A stretch of 64,000 bases of DNA from Sva-07 sp963715285 (GTDB taxonomy: Bacteria; Actinomycetota; Acidimicrobiia; Acidimicrobiales; Ilumatobacteraceae): contig CAVQRU010000002.1 in NCBI GenBank assembly GCA_963715285.1, positions 320,083-384,082 of the forward strand, in the 5' to 3' direction. Both the position numbers and the translations under genes were made by a program. Shown here one piece after another: positions 1-8,239 of the stretch (position 1 is its first letter; every line of letters begins with the position of its first letter). The notes under the pieces were generated by a model that saw only the letters and a list, made by a program, of their open reading frames with translations, was not told where the DNA came from and made no database searches.

Positions 1-2
1 GT

Positions 3-947
3 GAGTGCTCCGACCGCTTCCGCGACCTGTTCGGTGCGGCGACGACGACCAGGCTCGCGTTCAACGGCACCGGCGCCAACGTGCTGGCGCTCGCGACGCT
101 GCTCGGATCGCTTCCCGGCGCCCATCACGGCGTGGTGTGCACCGACTGGGCGCACATCGCGGTCGACGAGACCGGAGCACCCGAACGGGTGCTGGGCGCG
201 AAGCTGATCGACCTCCCCTCGGTCGGCGGCAAGCTCGTGCCCGAGCAGCTGGTCGAGGTGGCAGCAGCCCAGGGCGTGCAACACCACGTGCAACCAGGGG
301 TGGTGTCGATCACCCAGGCGACCGAGCTCGGCACCCTCTACACGCCCGACGAGATCGCCGCGCTGTGCGACCAGGCCCATGCCCTCGGGATGCTCGTGCA
401 CCTCGACGGAGCGCGCATCGCCAATGCGACCGCTGCACTGGGTGCCACCCGCAGCGCGCTGCGTTCGTTCACCGTCGACGCCGGGGTCGACGCCCTGAGT
501 TTCGGTGGGACCAAGAACGGCCTGCTCGGTGCCGAGGCCGTCGTGTTCCTGAATCCGGCGTGCGAAGCAGGGTCGCAGTACATCCGCAAGCAGGTGACAC
601 AGCTGCCGTCGAAGATGCGGTACCTCGCGGCGCAGTTCAACGCGGTCCTCCACGACGACCTGTGGATCGAGCTGGCCGCACACTCCAACCACATGGCCAC
701 CGAACTGCACCGCCTGACCGTGGGCATCCCCGGGGTCGAACTCGGCGACCCACCCGCGGTCAACAGCGTGTTCCCACGCCTGCCCGCGGAGTGCATCGCC
801 CCCCTTCGCGACTGGTGCTTCTTCTGGGACTGGGACACCAGCCTGAACGAGGTCCGGTGGATGACCGCGTGGGACACGACCGTCGACGACGTGGAGACCT
901 TCGCCGCCGGCGTCGAGACGATCGTCGGTGCCCGATCGACGGGATGA
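3..947 (+). CDS. Threonine aldolase / beta-eliminating lyase, 5' truncated by window edge
   Basis: PLP enzyme of the low-specificity L-threonine aldolase family, which cleaves threonine or allo-threonine to glycine and acetaldehyde in the cytosol. The frame is open from the first bases of the window, so the start and roughly the first 30-40 residues lie outside. Visible family marks are FNGTGANVLAL near the N-terminal end (PLP phosphate region), HLDGARIANA with the Asp that contacts the PLP ring nitrogen, and SFGGTKNG with the Schiff-base Lys. The C-terminal small domain ends at a TGA at 945-947. The next gene starts 133 bp downstream on its own promoter, so this is the last gene of its unit. 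The fold family is secure. The exact substrate is inferred. Confidence 0.88.
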   Translation, partial: ECSDRFRDLFGAATTTRLAFNGTGANVLALATLLGSLPGAHHGVVCTDWAHIAVDETGAPERVLGAKLIDLPSVGGKLVPEQLVEVAAAQGVQHHVQPGVVSITQATELGTLYTPDEIAALCDQAHALGMLVHLDGARIANATAALGATRSALRSFTVDAGVDALSFGGTKNGLLGAEAVVFLNPACEAGSQYIRKQVTQLPSKMRYLAAQFNAVLHDDLWIELAAHSNHMATELHRLTVGIPGVELGDPPAVNSVFPRLPAECIAPLRDWCFFWDWDTSLNEVRWMTAWDTTVDDVETFAAGVETIVGARSTG

Positions 948-977
948 GCCCCCTCCGGATTTAGTTGGCACATGCAA

Positions 978-1006
978 TTGACTCGGTGGTCGATTCGATT
1001 TATTGT
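978..1006 (+). promoter_or_regulatory. Sigma70/SigA-type promoter of the whiB-ribokinase unit
   Basis: TTGACT at 978-983, a 17-nt spacer, then TATTGT at 1001-1006. This is the clearest -35/-10 pair in the window. It predicts transcription from about 1013, giving a leader of about 68 nt before the WhiB ATG at 1081. Confidence 0.6.
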
Positions 1007-1080
1007 CTCGCACGGCAGGGCCTGAACAACCCGGCGTGTATCAGTCGGGGGAAGATCAACATCGCACGGGGGTGTGTGGA

Positions 1081-1383
1081 ATGTCGGCAGTCGAGTTCTC
1101 CATCGATCGGATCCAGTCCGAGGACGATTGGATGCGTCATGGGGCGTGCAAAGGGCTCACCCACCTGTTCTTCCCCACCGCCGCCGAACGACCGCAAGCA
1201 CGCGAGCGTCGAGAAGCCGCCGCCAAGGAAGTGTGCGCGAGCTGCTCCGTGCAGACCCAGTGCGTCTCCTTCGCTCGCCAACACCACGAGTACGGCTTCT
1301 GGGGCGGCGAGTCCGAGGACGAGCGCCACGCCGCCGGCTTCCGCCTGATCGCCCCGATCGGTATCCGCGCCCGAGCGAGCTGA
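1081..1383 (+). CDS. whiB: WhiB-family iron-sulfur transcriptional regulator
   Basis: Actinobacteria-specific WhiB-like protein of 100 residues, binding a [4Fe-4S] cluster and acting with the primary sigma factor. The four cluster cysteines are C23, C52, C55 and C61 (C-x28-C-x2-C-x5-C). The G-[FVI]-W-G-G turn is YGFWGG at 71-76 and is followed by acidic and basic residues. The frame is open upstream to 1003, but ATG 1081 is chosen: it follows a GGGGGTGTGTGGA stretch that can serve as ribosome site, and homologous WhiB proteins begin about 20 residues before the first Cys. A TTGACT/TATTGT promoter lies upstream. The ribokinase GTG directly follows the TGA, so the two genes are translationally coupled. 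Which WhiB subclass it is (WhiB1/2/3) cannot be decided here. Confidence 0.92.
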   Translation: MSAVEFSIDRIQSEDDWMRHGACKGLTHLFFPTAAERPQARERREAAAKEVCASCSVQTQCVSFARQHHEYGFWGGESEDERHAAGFRLIAPIGIRARAS

Positions 1384-2259
1384 GTGTTCGACGTCGCCGT
1401 CGTCGGCAGCGTCAACCTCGACCTCGTCGCCACGACACACCGGCTCCCGGGGCCGGGTGAAACGGTCGCCGGCATCGGCTATGCCGAACACGCCGGCGGG
1501 AAGGGCTTGAACCAGGCCGTCGCTGCCGCACGCTCGGGTGCCTCCGTGGCCTTGATCGCTGCAGTCGGCGACGACGACGCCGGCCGCCGGCTCCGCGCGG
1601 TCGCCGCGGCCGAGGGGATCGACGTCTCGTCGATCGATGTCGTCGACGCACCGACCGGCCGAGCGTTGATCACCGTCGACGAACGAGCGGAGAACTCGAT
1701 CGTGGTCGTGCCCGGAGCGAACGCGTTCGTGCGGGCCGAGGCGGCGGTCGATGCCCGAGTCGTGATCGCTCAACTCGAGATCCCGATCGAAACGGTGATC
1801 GCAGCGTTCCGGGCGGGTCGGAGTCGCGGTGGCTTGACGATCCTCAACCCTGCGCCCGCTCAGCGGCTCCCCGCCGAGCTGCTCGAGGTCTGCGACGTCG
1901 TGATCCCCAACGAACACGAACTGGCGCTCGTCGGTGGCCGCGATGCGCTGCTCGCCCACGGTGTCGGCGCGGTGGTGACCACACTCGGTGCAGCAGGGGT
2001 CGAGGCCGTGGAGATGATCGACGGGGTTGCTCGGACTTGGACGCAGGCAGCGTTCCCCGCATCGCCGGTCGACACGACTGGTGCCGGCGACGCGTTCTGC
2101 GGTGCACTTGCGGCCCGGCTCGCAACGGGCGACGACCTGCGGAGCGCCGTTCGCTATGCGGCAGCGGCCGGTGCACTCGCAACGACCACGGCGGGCGCAG
2201 TCGACTCGCTACCACATACCTCGGCCATCGCTCGGCTGCTCACCTCGGCCGTCGACTGA
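1384..2259 (+). CDS. rbsK: Ribokinase-like PfkB family sugar kinase
   Basis: Predicted ATP-dependent sugar kinase of the PfkB family (291 residues), most similar in layout to ribokinase, which makes ribose 5-phosphate. The N-terminus VVGSVNLDLVA and the early GGKGLNQAVAAAR segment are the PfkB substrate and lid motifs. The C-terminal signature VDTTGAGDAFCGAL, about 55 residues from the end, holds the catalytic Asp and anion hole. Start GTG 1384 immediately follows the whiB stop, with no space for its own promoter, so expression should follow whiB. A ribokinase would feed the pentose phosphate pathway, whose transketolase and transaldolase lie at 44.8-47.9 kb. No ribose transporter is seen nearby. 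Other PfkB substrates such as adenosine are possible. Confidence 0.82.
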   Translation: MFDVAVVGSVNLDLVATTHRLPGPGETVAGIGYAEHAGGKGLNQAVAAARSGASVALIAAVGDDDAGRRLRAVAAAEGIDVSSIDVVDAPTGRALITVDERAENSIVVVPGANAFVRAEAAVDARVVIAQLEIPIETVIAAFRAGRSRGGLTILNPAPAQRLPAELLEVCDVVIPNEHELALVGGRDALLAHGVGAVVTTLGAAGVEAVEMIDGVARTWTQAAFPASPVDTTGAGDAFCGALAARLATGDDLRSAVRYAAAAGALATTTAGAVDSLPHTSAIARLLTSAVD

Positions 2260-2283
2260 CCGCACCGACTCGTTCGACCGCGA

Positions 2284-3138
2284 TCACGCTGGGACGCCGA
2301 GTTCCCAGATCCACAGACTCGGCAGACCGGTCAGCGCCGCGCGTGCAGCATCGGGATGGAACGCGGCGGAGGGATCGCCCGCGATCTGTTCGTCGGTGAA
2401 CGGCGCTTCGATGCAGTTCACCACCGAGAGACCTGCATGCCGGAACGCTCCGAGCCATGTCGACGCGCTGTGGCGGTGGTTGCGCACGTAGGTCATCGTC
2501 CGGCCACTCGTCACACCGCCGTAGTAGGCCTGGCCACCGAGGATGCCGCCCATCGGGTGCGGGTCGGCGATCACGAGCGTTCCGCCGGGCCGCAGCACAC
2601 GGGCCAACTCGACCACGGCGCCGGTCGGGTCGGTCAGGTGGCACAGCGCCAACGAGATCACGGCGAGATCGAACGACGCGTCCTCGAATGGCATGTCCTG
2701 GACATCACCGCGCTCGAACAGCGCTCGCGGCAGCTTGCTGCGAGCGATGTCGAGCATCGCCTCGGATTGGTCGATACCGACCGTGACGCATCCGTGCGAG
2801 TTCAGCACCGCAGCATGTCGACCGGTACCGCAGGCTGCGTCGAGCGCAGCACGCCCCGGGACCGCCAGTCTGGCCAGCAGCGGCAACACGACCGACTCCT
2901 CCAGCTCGATCATCGGGTTCGGCCCGTCGTACGTGGCTGCCCATTCGCTGTACCCGTCATGGACCGACCTTTCTGCCGGGCTCAGTTCGAGCGAGTACGG
3001 GAAGTCGCCGTGCTTGGACAGCACCTCGGCGAGTTCGGCCATTCGCGCGGCGTTCGCATCACCGTCGGCATACCAGTGGCGAATCAGACCCAGCCCGACG
3101 ATGCCAGCCAGATAGTGATCGAACGTGACGGCCGTCAT
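2284..3138 (-). CDS. Class I SAM-dependent methyltransferase
   Basis: Cytosolic methyltransferase of 284 residues with the Methyltransf_11/25 type Rossmann core. SAM motif I is LDAACGTGRHAAVL, motif II has the acidic VGIDQSEAML, and AVISLALCHLTDP is the post-motif segment lining the active site. An extra N-terminal region of about 85 residues precedes the core. The minus-strand ATG at 3138 has TACCGT six nt upstream (3150-3145), fitting a leaderless start. The downstream end faces ribokinase with a 24-bp gap. The substrate is unknown. It is the first of three unrelated methyltransferases in 3 kb. Confidence 0.8.
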   Translation of the reverse strand: MTAVTFDHYLAGIVGLGLIRHWYADGDANAARMAELAEVLSKHGDFPYSLELSPAERSVHDGYSEWAATYDGPNPMIELEESVVLPLLARLAVPGRAALDAACGTGRHAAVLNSHGCVTVGIDQSEAMLDIARSKLPRALFERGDVQDMPFEDASFDLAVISLALCHLTDPTGAVVELARVLRPGGTLVIADPHPMGGILGGQAYYGGVTSGRTMTYVRNHRHSASTWLGAFRHAGLSVVNCIEAPFTDEQIAGDPSAAFHPDAARAALTGLPSLWIWELGVPA

Positions 3139-3144
3139 GCTCCA

Positions 3145-3150
3145 ACGGTA
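3145..3150 (-). promoter_or_regulatory. -10 box TACCGT, leaderless-type start
   Basis: TACCGT on the minus strand, six nt before the ATG of the methyltransferase at 3138. No good -35 is visible. Confidence 0.4.
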
Positions 3151-3269
3151 GGTGACCGCGGTCCTCCGGGGCCGAGAGGATTCGATGTCGTGCCCGTGTT
3201 ACGCAAGCTGGCGCACGTTCACTCCGAACTCGTACGGCCGATCAGATCGAGAAGGACAAGAGTCGTGTC

Positions 3270-4025
3270 ATGGAATTCACCGACCATCTGACCCAACCGG
3301 ATCAGCACCTCGATCCGGCCGTTGCCGCCCACTACGACGCTGCCGTGGCTGATCGATTCAGCCCCGACGCCGTCGATCCAGTGGTTGCGGTGCTCGCAGA
3401 ACTGGCCGACGGCGGGGCGGCGGTCGAGTTCGCTGTCGGGACCGGCAGGATCGCCCTGCCACTCGCAGCTGCCGGCGTCGAGGTCGTCGGACTCGACGTG
3501 TCGGAAGTCATGCTTGCGGAGCTGCGCAAGAAGGACGGTGCCGATCAGGTCTCGGTGACGGTCGGCGACATGACCGAGACCCGGGTCCGTGACGACGCAA
3601 CGCTCGTGTACCTCGTGTTCAACACCATTGGCAACCTCCGCTCACAGCGCCAGCAGGTGGCCTGCTTCCGCAATGCTGCGGATCACCTCGGCCCCGGTGG
3701 ACGGTTCGTCGTGGAGAACGGTGTACCAGGTCTCCGACGTCTCTCACCCGTCGAAACGATCGTGCCGTTCGACGTGTCGGCGAACCATCTCGGTTTCGAC
3801 GAGTACTGCAACCTCGTCGATCAGATCCTCGTCTCACACCACTACTTCGTCGACGGCGACCGCGTGCGGGTCGTCGCCGGAGCCTTCCGCTACGTCTGGC
3901 CGTCGGAACTCGACCTGATGGCCGAGCTCGCGGGCATGTGCTTGGAGGCCCGTTGGAGCGATTGGCACCGTTCACCGTTCACCGGTGAATCCGCTGCCCA
4001 CGTCTCCGTGTGGCGAAAGGCGTGA
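3270..4025 (+). CDS. Class I SAM-dependent methyltransferase
   Basis: 251-residue cytosolic methyltransferase. The glycine-rich SAM loop is VEFAVGTGRIALPLAAAG, followed by VVGLDVSEVML, whose Asp would bind the ribose hydroxyls. VYLVFNTIGNL is motif IV, and the C-terminal region carries a beta-sheet extension seen in small-molecule methyltransferases of the Methyltransf_25 type. ATG 3270 has an AGAAGGACA ribosome site upstream. It is transcribed divergently from the methyltransferase at 3138, with about 130 bp between them, and stands alone with 165 bp of empty sequence downstream. The substrate cannot be named. Confidence 0.8.
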   Translation: MEFTDHLTQPDQHLDPAVAAHYDAAVADRFSPDAVDPVVAVLAELADGGAAVEFAVGTGRIALPLAAAGVEVVGLDVSEVMLAELRKKDGADQVSVTVGDMTETRVRDDATLVYLVFNTIGNLRSQRQQVACFRNAADHLGPGGRFVVENGVPGLRRLSPVETIVPFDVSANHLGFDEYCNLVDQILVSHHYFVDGDRVRVVAGAFRYVWPSELDLMAELAGMCLEARWSDWHRSPFTGESAAHVSVWRKA

Positions 4026-4190
4026 CGACGCGGCGCCGGCTCAGCCCAGCACCATCTGGGTACACCGCAACAACGCCATGGGGCCTTCCGTCGTCTCGTT
4101 GGCGACCTCGGCACACGACCCGCTCCCCTGTCGGCCAGCGCGATCACCCATCACGAGATCGGGGGCTGCGTGGTCGAACACGCACCCCGT

Positions 4191-5015
4191 TCAGCGGGGG
4201 TGAGACATGGTGACCGCTGCCCAGCCGTCGAGCACGTCGGTTCGCTCGGCGACCATGGGTGCGAGGGCCGTGAGTACGTGGTCGTGGCGGTCGGCGAGGA
4301 TGCCGCTGATCACGAGCCGGCCGTCGGGTGCCGTCAGTCGACGAAGGTCGTCGGCGAGCTCGACCAGTGTGGGGGCGAGGATGTTGGCCACGACGAGGTG
4401 GTACGTGCCGTCGAGGTCGCCGAGCGGTGTGGTGTCCGCCGCGATCCGGTCCGCGACCCCGTTGCGGCTCGCGTTGTCGCGGGTGGCCTCCACCGCAGCC
4501 GACGCCACATCGACGGCTCGAACGGAACTTCCCCCGAGCATCGCTGCCATCACCGCGATGACGCCGGTCCCGCAGCCGACGTCGAGCACCTCACGGCCCA
4601 CACCGAGATGGCGTCGGGCGGCCCGCAACGACAACAGCGTCGTCGGATGATCCCCGAGCCCGAACGCGCCACCCGGTTCGATGGCGATCGCAACGACGGC
4701 ATCATCGAAGGTGTGGTGCTGCCAGGCCGGCACGACGACCAGACCGTCGTCGACCCACATCGGGCCGGCGAACTCGCGCCACGTGTCGGCGGTGTCGTCG
4801 ACCAGGTCGACCACGCGGTAGGGCCAGCGTTCACCGAGTCGCTGGATCGCTCGGTCGACGGCGTCGGGCTCGTCACCGACGGCCGTCCACAAGTCGACCC
4901 GATCGAGGGCGCCCGGGTCCCGTCGTTCCTCGATCGCCCTCACGCCGAGTTGCCACAACACGTCCGAGGCGAGGTCGACCTCCTCGATCGACACGGTGAC
5001 GACGAATGCCCGCAT
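4191..5015 (-). CDS. prmA: PrmA-like (ribosomal protein L11) methyltransferase
   Basis: 274-residue protein built like PrmA. It has an N-terminal domain (about residues 1-100) with VSIEEVDLASDVLWQLG, a linker, then a catalytic domain with FGLGDHPTTLLSLRAARR, the conserved entry to the PrmA SAM domain, and LDVGCGTGVIAVMAAMLG as SAM loop. VVANILAPTL stands where typical PrmA has the N-[IL]-[LV]-A motif. PrmA trimethylates ribosomal protein L11. Some family members act on other proteins, so the target is inferred. The ATG at 5015 overlaps the stop of the upstream gamma carbonic anhydrase-like gene by ATGA, so the two form an operon. No other promoter is seen. Confidence 0.82.
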   Translation of the reverse strand: MRAFVVTVSIEEVDLASDVLWQLGVRAIEERRDPGALDRVDLWTAVGDEPDAVDRAIQRLGERWPYRVVDLVDDTADTWREFAGPMWVDDGLVVVPAWQHHTFDDAVVAIAIEPGGAFGLGDHPTTLLSLRAARRHLGVGREVLDVGCGTGVIAVMAAMLGGSSVRAVDVASAAVEATRDNASRNGVADRIAADTTPLGDLDGTYHLVVANILAPTLVELADDLRRLTAPDGRLVISGILADRHDHVLTALAPMVAERTDVLDGWAAVTMSHPR

Positions 5016-5533
5016 CAGTCGAGACGCCGCAGACCGGTGCGATACCCGACGATCCGCTCCACATAGGCGGCGGCGCTCCGCTGGATCAATGTCAGATCGG
5101 CACGCCCAGGCTTGATCACGGCAGGCGATCCTGCAGCGAGCGCGCCCGCGGGCACGTCGACGTCGTTGAGCACCACGGAGTTCGCCGCCACGATCGCACC
5201 GGTTCGGATCACGCAACGGTGCAGCACCATCGCCGCGTTGCCGATCAGCACGTCGTCTTCGATCGTGCACCCCTCGAGGTGGATCAGGTGGCCCAGCACG
5301 CAGCCGTCGCCCACCACGGTGGGCCACTCCGGTGTCGTGTGGAGCACCGAGTTGTCCTGCACGCTCGTGCGCGCTCCGATTCGGATGTCGCCGCCGTCAC
5401 CTCTGAGCACCGCTCCCGGCCACACCGACGACTGCGGCCCGATGGTGACGGACCCGATGATCACCGCGTCGGGATGGACGAATGCCGAGGAGTCGATCAC
5501 GGGTTCGAGATCTTCGAGTGCATACACGGGCAT
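5015..5533 (-). CDS. Gamma carbonic anhydrase-like hexapeptide-repeat protein
   Basis: 172-residue left-handed beta-helix protein with repeated [LIV]-G-x4 turns such as IIGSVTIG, RIGARTSV and VLIGNAAMV. It belongs to the YrdA/PaaY/Cam group, trimeric proteins whose metal sits between subunits. The Cam-type ligands would be H65, H82 and a residue at 87. Here the segment is GHLIHLEGC, so position 87 is Glu and the nearby His is at 85, not the usual G-H-x4-H-G-C. Zinc binding and anhydrase activity are therefore doubtful, and an acyltransferase-like or non-catalytic role is possible. Start 5533 is chosen because MPVYALED matches the family N-terminus. Its stop overlaps the PrmA-like ATG. Confidence 0.78.
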   Translation of the reverse strand: MPVYALEDLEPVIDSSAFVHPDAVIIGSVTIGPQSSVWPGAVLRGDGGDIRIGARTSVQDNSVLHTTPEWPTVVGDGCVLGHLIHLEGCTIEDDVLIGNAAMVLHRCVIRTGAIVAANSVVLNDVDVPAGALAAGSPAVIKPGRADLTLIQRSAAAYVERIVGYRTGLRRLD

Positions 5534-5599
5534 CGGCGGCACGGTACCCGGATGGTCGAGCCGGTGCAGACTCGTTGGAGTTCTCCCGCTCGGAACCGG

Positions 5600-5605
5600 T
5601 ACCGT
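5600..5605 (+). promoter_or_regulatory. -10 box TACCGT, leaderless-type start
   Basis: TACCGT at 5600-5605, seven nt before ATG 5613, placing transcription start at or next to the start codon. Confidence 0.45.
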
Positions 5606-5612
5606 TGCCGGA

Positions 5613-7400
5613 ATGTCCCGCAGGATCGACATCGAGCTGACGAGCGCGCTCCCCGACGGCTCGTGGACGTGGCGCGCCGCTGGCGCCCGCAAGCCCAACG
5701 GGCACATGGACGGCGGCTTGCTGCCACCCGGGTCGGCCGTCGGCGACATCCTCAAGGTCGAAGTCGAGCAGATGCTCGACGGCATCGAGGTGCAGTCGAT
5801 CGTCAAGGGTCGCGAGAAGGCCGAGGACGCGAACGTGCTCGAGCTGCTCCCCAGCGACCGGCCGTTCGAAGCCGTCATCGAAACTCGGGCGAAGCGTGAT
5901 CGCAGCGAACGACGTGACAGCCGCGATGGCCGTGACGGCCGCGGGCGCCGTGACGGCAAGCGCGACGGCGGACGTCGCGATGGTGGTCGAGCTGGCGGCC
6001 GTGACGGCGACGGCGGAGGCAAGGGCCGTTCCGACCAGCGGCGTCAGCGGCCGCACTTCGAGGCGCCGCCCGAACTCCCCCAGCGTCCCAAGCCCAAGCG
6101 GCTGCGACCCGGCAAGGCCCGTCGCAATGCGGTCCTCGCCGACCTGCCCGAAGAACAACGGCCGATCGCCGAGCTCGCACTCCAGGGGATGTCCGCCGTG
6201 CGCGCCCGCGTCAAGGAAGAGAACACCAAGCTCGAGGCCGCCGGACAGCCCACGATGCCCGAGGCGTCGGTCGTCAAGATGGCCGAAGACATGCTGCCCA
6301 AGCTCCGTGTGGCGGAGTGGCTCGACCGCGCCGAAGCCGCTCAGCGACAGATGGAACACCTCGATCTGCGCGATCTGCGCAGCGTCGTCGCGGCGAGCGA
6401 CGACTCGATCGTCGCTCGTGACGAGTCCACCCGGGCGATTGCCGACGACCTGCGCCAGGCGCTCACACGGAAGCAGGACGAGGAACTCCTGCTCTGGTTC
6501 GGCGACATCGATGCTGCCATCGGAGTCGGGCGCGTGATCCGGGCACTCCGACTCTCGTCGCAGCCTCCCAAGGCCGGCGTGATGTTCCCGCCGGACCTCG
6601 CCCGACGTCTCGGTGAGGCCGCGACGGCTGCCCTGCAACCGGAGGACCCGGCCGATCGCTGGATCGCCGTGCTCGAGGCCGCCGCCTTCTCGCCGGTTCG
6701 AACCCTCGTGGCGCCGACGACGGCGCCGACGGTCGTCACCGACGACCTCAAGGCGACGACGCTCCGCCTGGGACCTGCCCTTCCTCAGATCGCTGCGCTG
6801 CTCGGTGTCGAGATCCCGGCGGGCACACCCAAGCCGAAGCCGCTGCGCGCAGGGCCACCACGCAAGGACGGCCGCGGCAAGGACGGCCGCGGCAAGGACG
6901 GCCGTGGCGGCAAGGACGGGCGCAGCGAACGGGGCCGGGACAGCCGTTCCGGCGGTCGGGACAGCCGCTCGGCCGGCAAGGGCGGACGCACCGCCGACGG
7001 CCCTCGTCCGGGCGGAGAGGCGCCAGCTGCAGCCGAGTCGGAGTCACCGGTCGAGCCGACGCCGGCTGCCGAGGCCCCAGCAGCTCCTGCTGCCGCGGTT
7101 GCGGACACTCCGGTCGCCGAAGCACCCGTGGCCGAAGCACCGGTCACCGAAGCACCCGTCACCGAAGCACCCGTCACCGAAGCACCCGTCGCCGAGGCCC
7201 CAGCAGCTCCTGCTGCCGCGGTTGCGGACACTCCGGTCGCCGAAGCGCCCGTGGCCGAAGCACCCGTGGCCGAAGCACCGGTCGCCGAAGCACCCGTGGC
7301 CGAAGCACCCGTGGCCGAAGCACCCGTGGCCGAAGCACCGGTCGCCGAAGCACCGGTGACCGAGGGATCGGTCGAGGAGTCGGTCGCATCCAGCGACTGA
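5613..7400 (+). CDS. Large basic, repeat-tailed protein of unknown function
   Basis: 595 residues, family not recognised with certainty. Residues 1-75 form a compact beta-rich domain (IDIELTSALPDGSWTWRAAG and VGDILKVEVEQML), looking like an OB/S1-type nucleic-acid-binding fold. Residues about 88-150 are Arg/Gly/Asp-rich (RDSRDGRDGRGRR-type), and 150-410 hold an alpha-helical region with PKPKRLRPGKARRNAVLADL. A second basic G-K-D-G-R repeat stretch follows at about 410-470. The tail is Pro/Ala/Glu-rich with 14 VAEAP/VTEAP pentapeptides. Alternating basic and acidic low-complexity segments suggest an RNA- or nucleoid-associated protein, which is inference. ATG 5613 is chosen from the domain boundary and the TACCGT box. 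The frame upstream to 5112 is only open by composition. Confidence 0.72.
   Translation: MSRRIDIELTSALPDGSWTWRAAGARKPNGHMDGGLLPPGSAVGDILKVEVEQMLDGIEVQSIVKGREKAEDANVLELLPSDRPFEAVIETRAKRDRSERRDSRDGRDGRGRRDGKRDGGRRDGGRAGGRDGDGGGKGRSDQRRQRPHFEAPPELPQRPKPKRLRPGKARRNAVLADLPEEQRPIAELALQGMSAVRARVKEENTKLEAAGQPTMPEASVVKMAEDMLPKLRVAEWLDRAEAAQRQMEHLDLRDLRSVVAASDDSIVARDESTRAIADDLRQALTRKQDEELLLWFGDIDAAIGVGRVIRALRLSSQPPKAGVMFPPDLARRLGEAATAALQPEDPADRWIAVLEAAAFSPVRTLVAPTTAPTVVTDDLKATTLRLGPALPQIAALLGVEIPAGTPKPKPLRAGPPRKDGRGKDGRGKDGRGGKDGRSERGRDSRSGGRDSRSAGKGGRTADGPRPGGEAPAAAESESPVEPTPAAEAPAAPAAAVADTPVAEAPVAEAPVTEAPVTEAPVTEAPVAEAPAAPAAAVADTPVAEAPVAEAPVAEAPVAEAPVAEAPVAEAPVAEAPVAEAPVTEGSVEESVASSD
7071..7355 (+). 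repeat. Coding tandem repeats (15-bp VAEAP units) with a 123-bp duplication
   Basis: Six 15-bp units at 7113-7202 and eight at 7236-7355 encode VAEAP or VTEAP. Between them lies an AAPAAAVADTP spacer. Copy one of the longer unit begins at 7071 and copy two at 7194, identical over about 52 nt, which shows a duplication of 41 codons. All changes keep frame. Confidence 0.9.
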
Positions 7401-7430
7401 GCGGGTTCGCCCCGTTCGAGACGCAACACG

Positions 7431-7436
7431 TACGAT
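7431..7436 (+). promoter_or_regulatory. -10 box TACGAT, leaderless-type start
   Basis: TACGAT eight nt before ATG 7445 of the enoyl-CoA hydratase. Confidence 0.45.
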
Positions 7437-7444
7437 CCTCGGCC

Positions 7445-8230
7445 ATGTCCGAGATCGTCACCTACGAAGCACGCGACCGTGTCGCACTGATCACCCTCAA
7501 CCGCCCCGACGCGCGCAATGCGGTCAACGGCGATGTCGCCCAGGCGATGGAGGCCGCCATCGACCGGATGGAGGCCGACGACGACGTCTGGATCGGGATC
7601 GTCCAGGCCAACACCGAGGGCCAGGAGCGGCCGGTGTTCTGCGCGGGTGCCGATCTCAAGGCGATCAACTCCGGCGCCGGAGGCTCGCTGATGACCGAGC
7701 GAGGAGGTTTCGCCGGATTCGCCTACCGGGAGCGCAAGAAGCCGGTGATCGTCGCGGTCGACGGACTCGCCACCGCGGGAGGCTGTGAGATCGTCCTGGC
7801 TGCCGATCTGGTCGTCGCAACGACCCGATCTGCGTTCGGGCTCGCCGAAGTCAAGCGCAACCTCGTGGCGGGCGCCGGAGGCCTGTTCCGGCTCCCTCGT
7901 GCGATCGGACGATCGGCGGCCATGGAGCTGATTCTCACCGGTGAGCCGTTGCCCGCGGCGCGTGCGCACGAACTGGGCCTCGTGAATCGTCTCGTCGAGC
8001 CTGGCGAGGCCACGGAGGAAGCATTTCGGCTCGCGGCTCAGATCACCGCGAATGCACCGCTCGCCGTGTGGGAGAGCCGCAAGGTCGTGCTCGCCGCTGC
8101 CACCGAGGACGACGACACGCTCAAGCAGATGACCGATGCTGCCATGGGCGTCGTCATGCGATCCGAGGACATCTCCGAAGGGCTGACCGCCTTCATCGAG
8201 AAGCGCGCACCGCAGTGGAAGGGCCGCTGA
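7445..8230 (+). CDS. Enoyl-CoA hydratase/isomerase (crotonase) family protein
   Basis: 261-residue crotonase-fold enzyme acting on acyl-CoA thioesters, probably hydrating enoyl-CoA in fatty-acid or amino-acid degradation. Oxyanion-hole segments are FCAGADLKAI near residue 65 and TAGGCEIVLAADLVVA near 110. The catalytic-side Glu region is FGLAEVKRNL, and the C-terminal helices end in AFIEKRAPQWKGR, typical of the family. A TACGAT box eight nt upstream of the ATG supports this start. It is monocistronic and converges on the GNAT gene with a 9-bp gap. Hydratase, isomerase or dehalogenase activity cannot be separated from sequence alone. Confidence 0.87.
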   Translation: MSEIVTYEARDRVALITLNRPDARNAVNGDVAQAMEAAIDRMEADDDVWIGIVQANTEGQERPVFCAGADLKAINSGAGGSLMTERGGFAGFAYRERKKPVIVAVDGLATAGGCEIVLAADLVVATTRSAFGLAEVKRNLVAGAGGLFRLPRAIGRSAAMELILTGEPLPAARAHELGLVNRLVEPGEATEEAFRLAAQITANAPLAVWESRKVVLAAATEDDDTLKQMTDAAMGVVMRSEDISEGLTAFIEKRAPQWKGR

Positions 8231-8239
8231 TCAGCTCGC

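Noticed and set aside
7113..7355. Regular 15-bp repeats that could look like a CRISPR or VNTR locus
   Set aside because: They are in frame within a coding sequence, units touch each other with no spacers, and they encode VAEAP.
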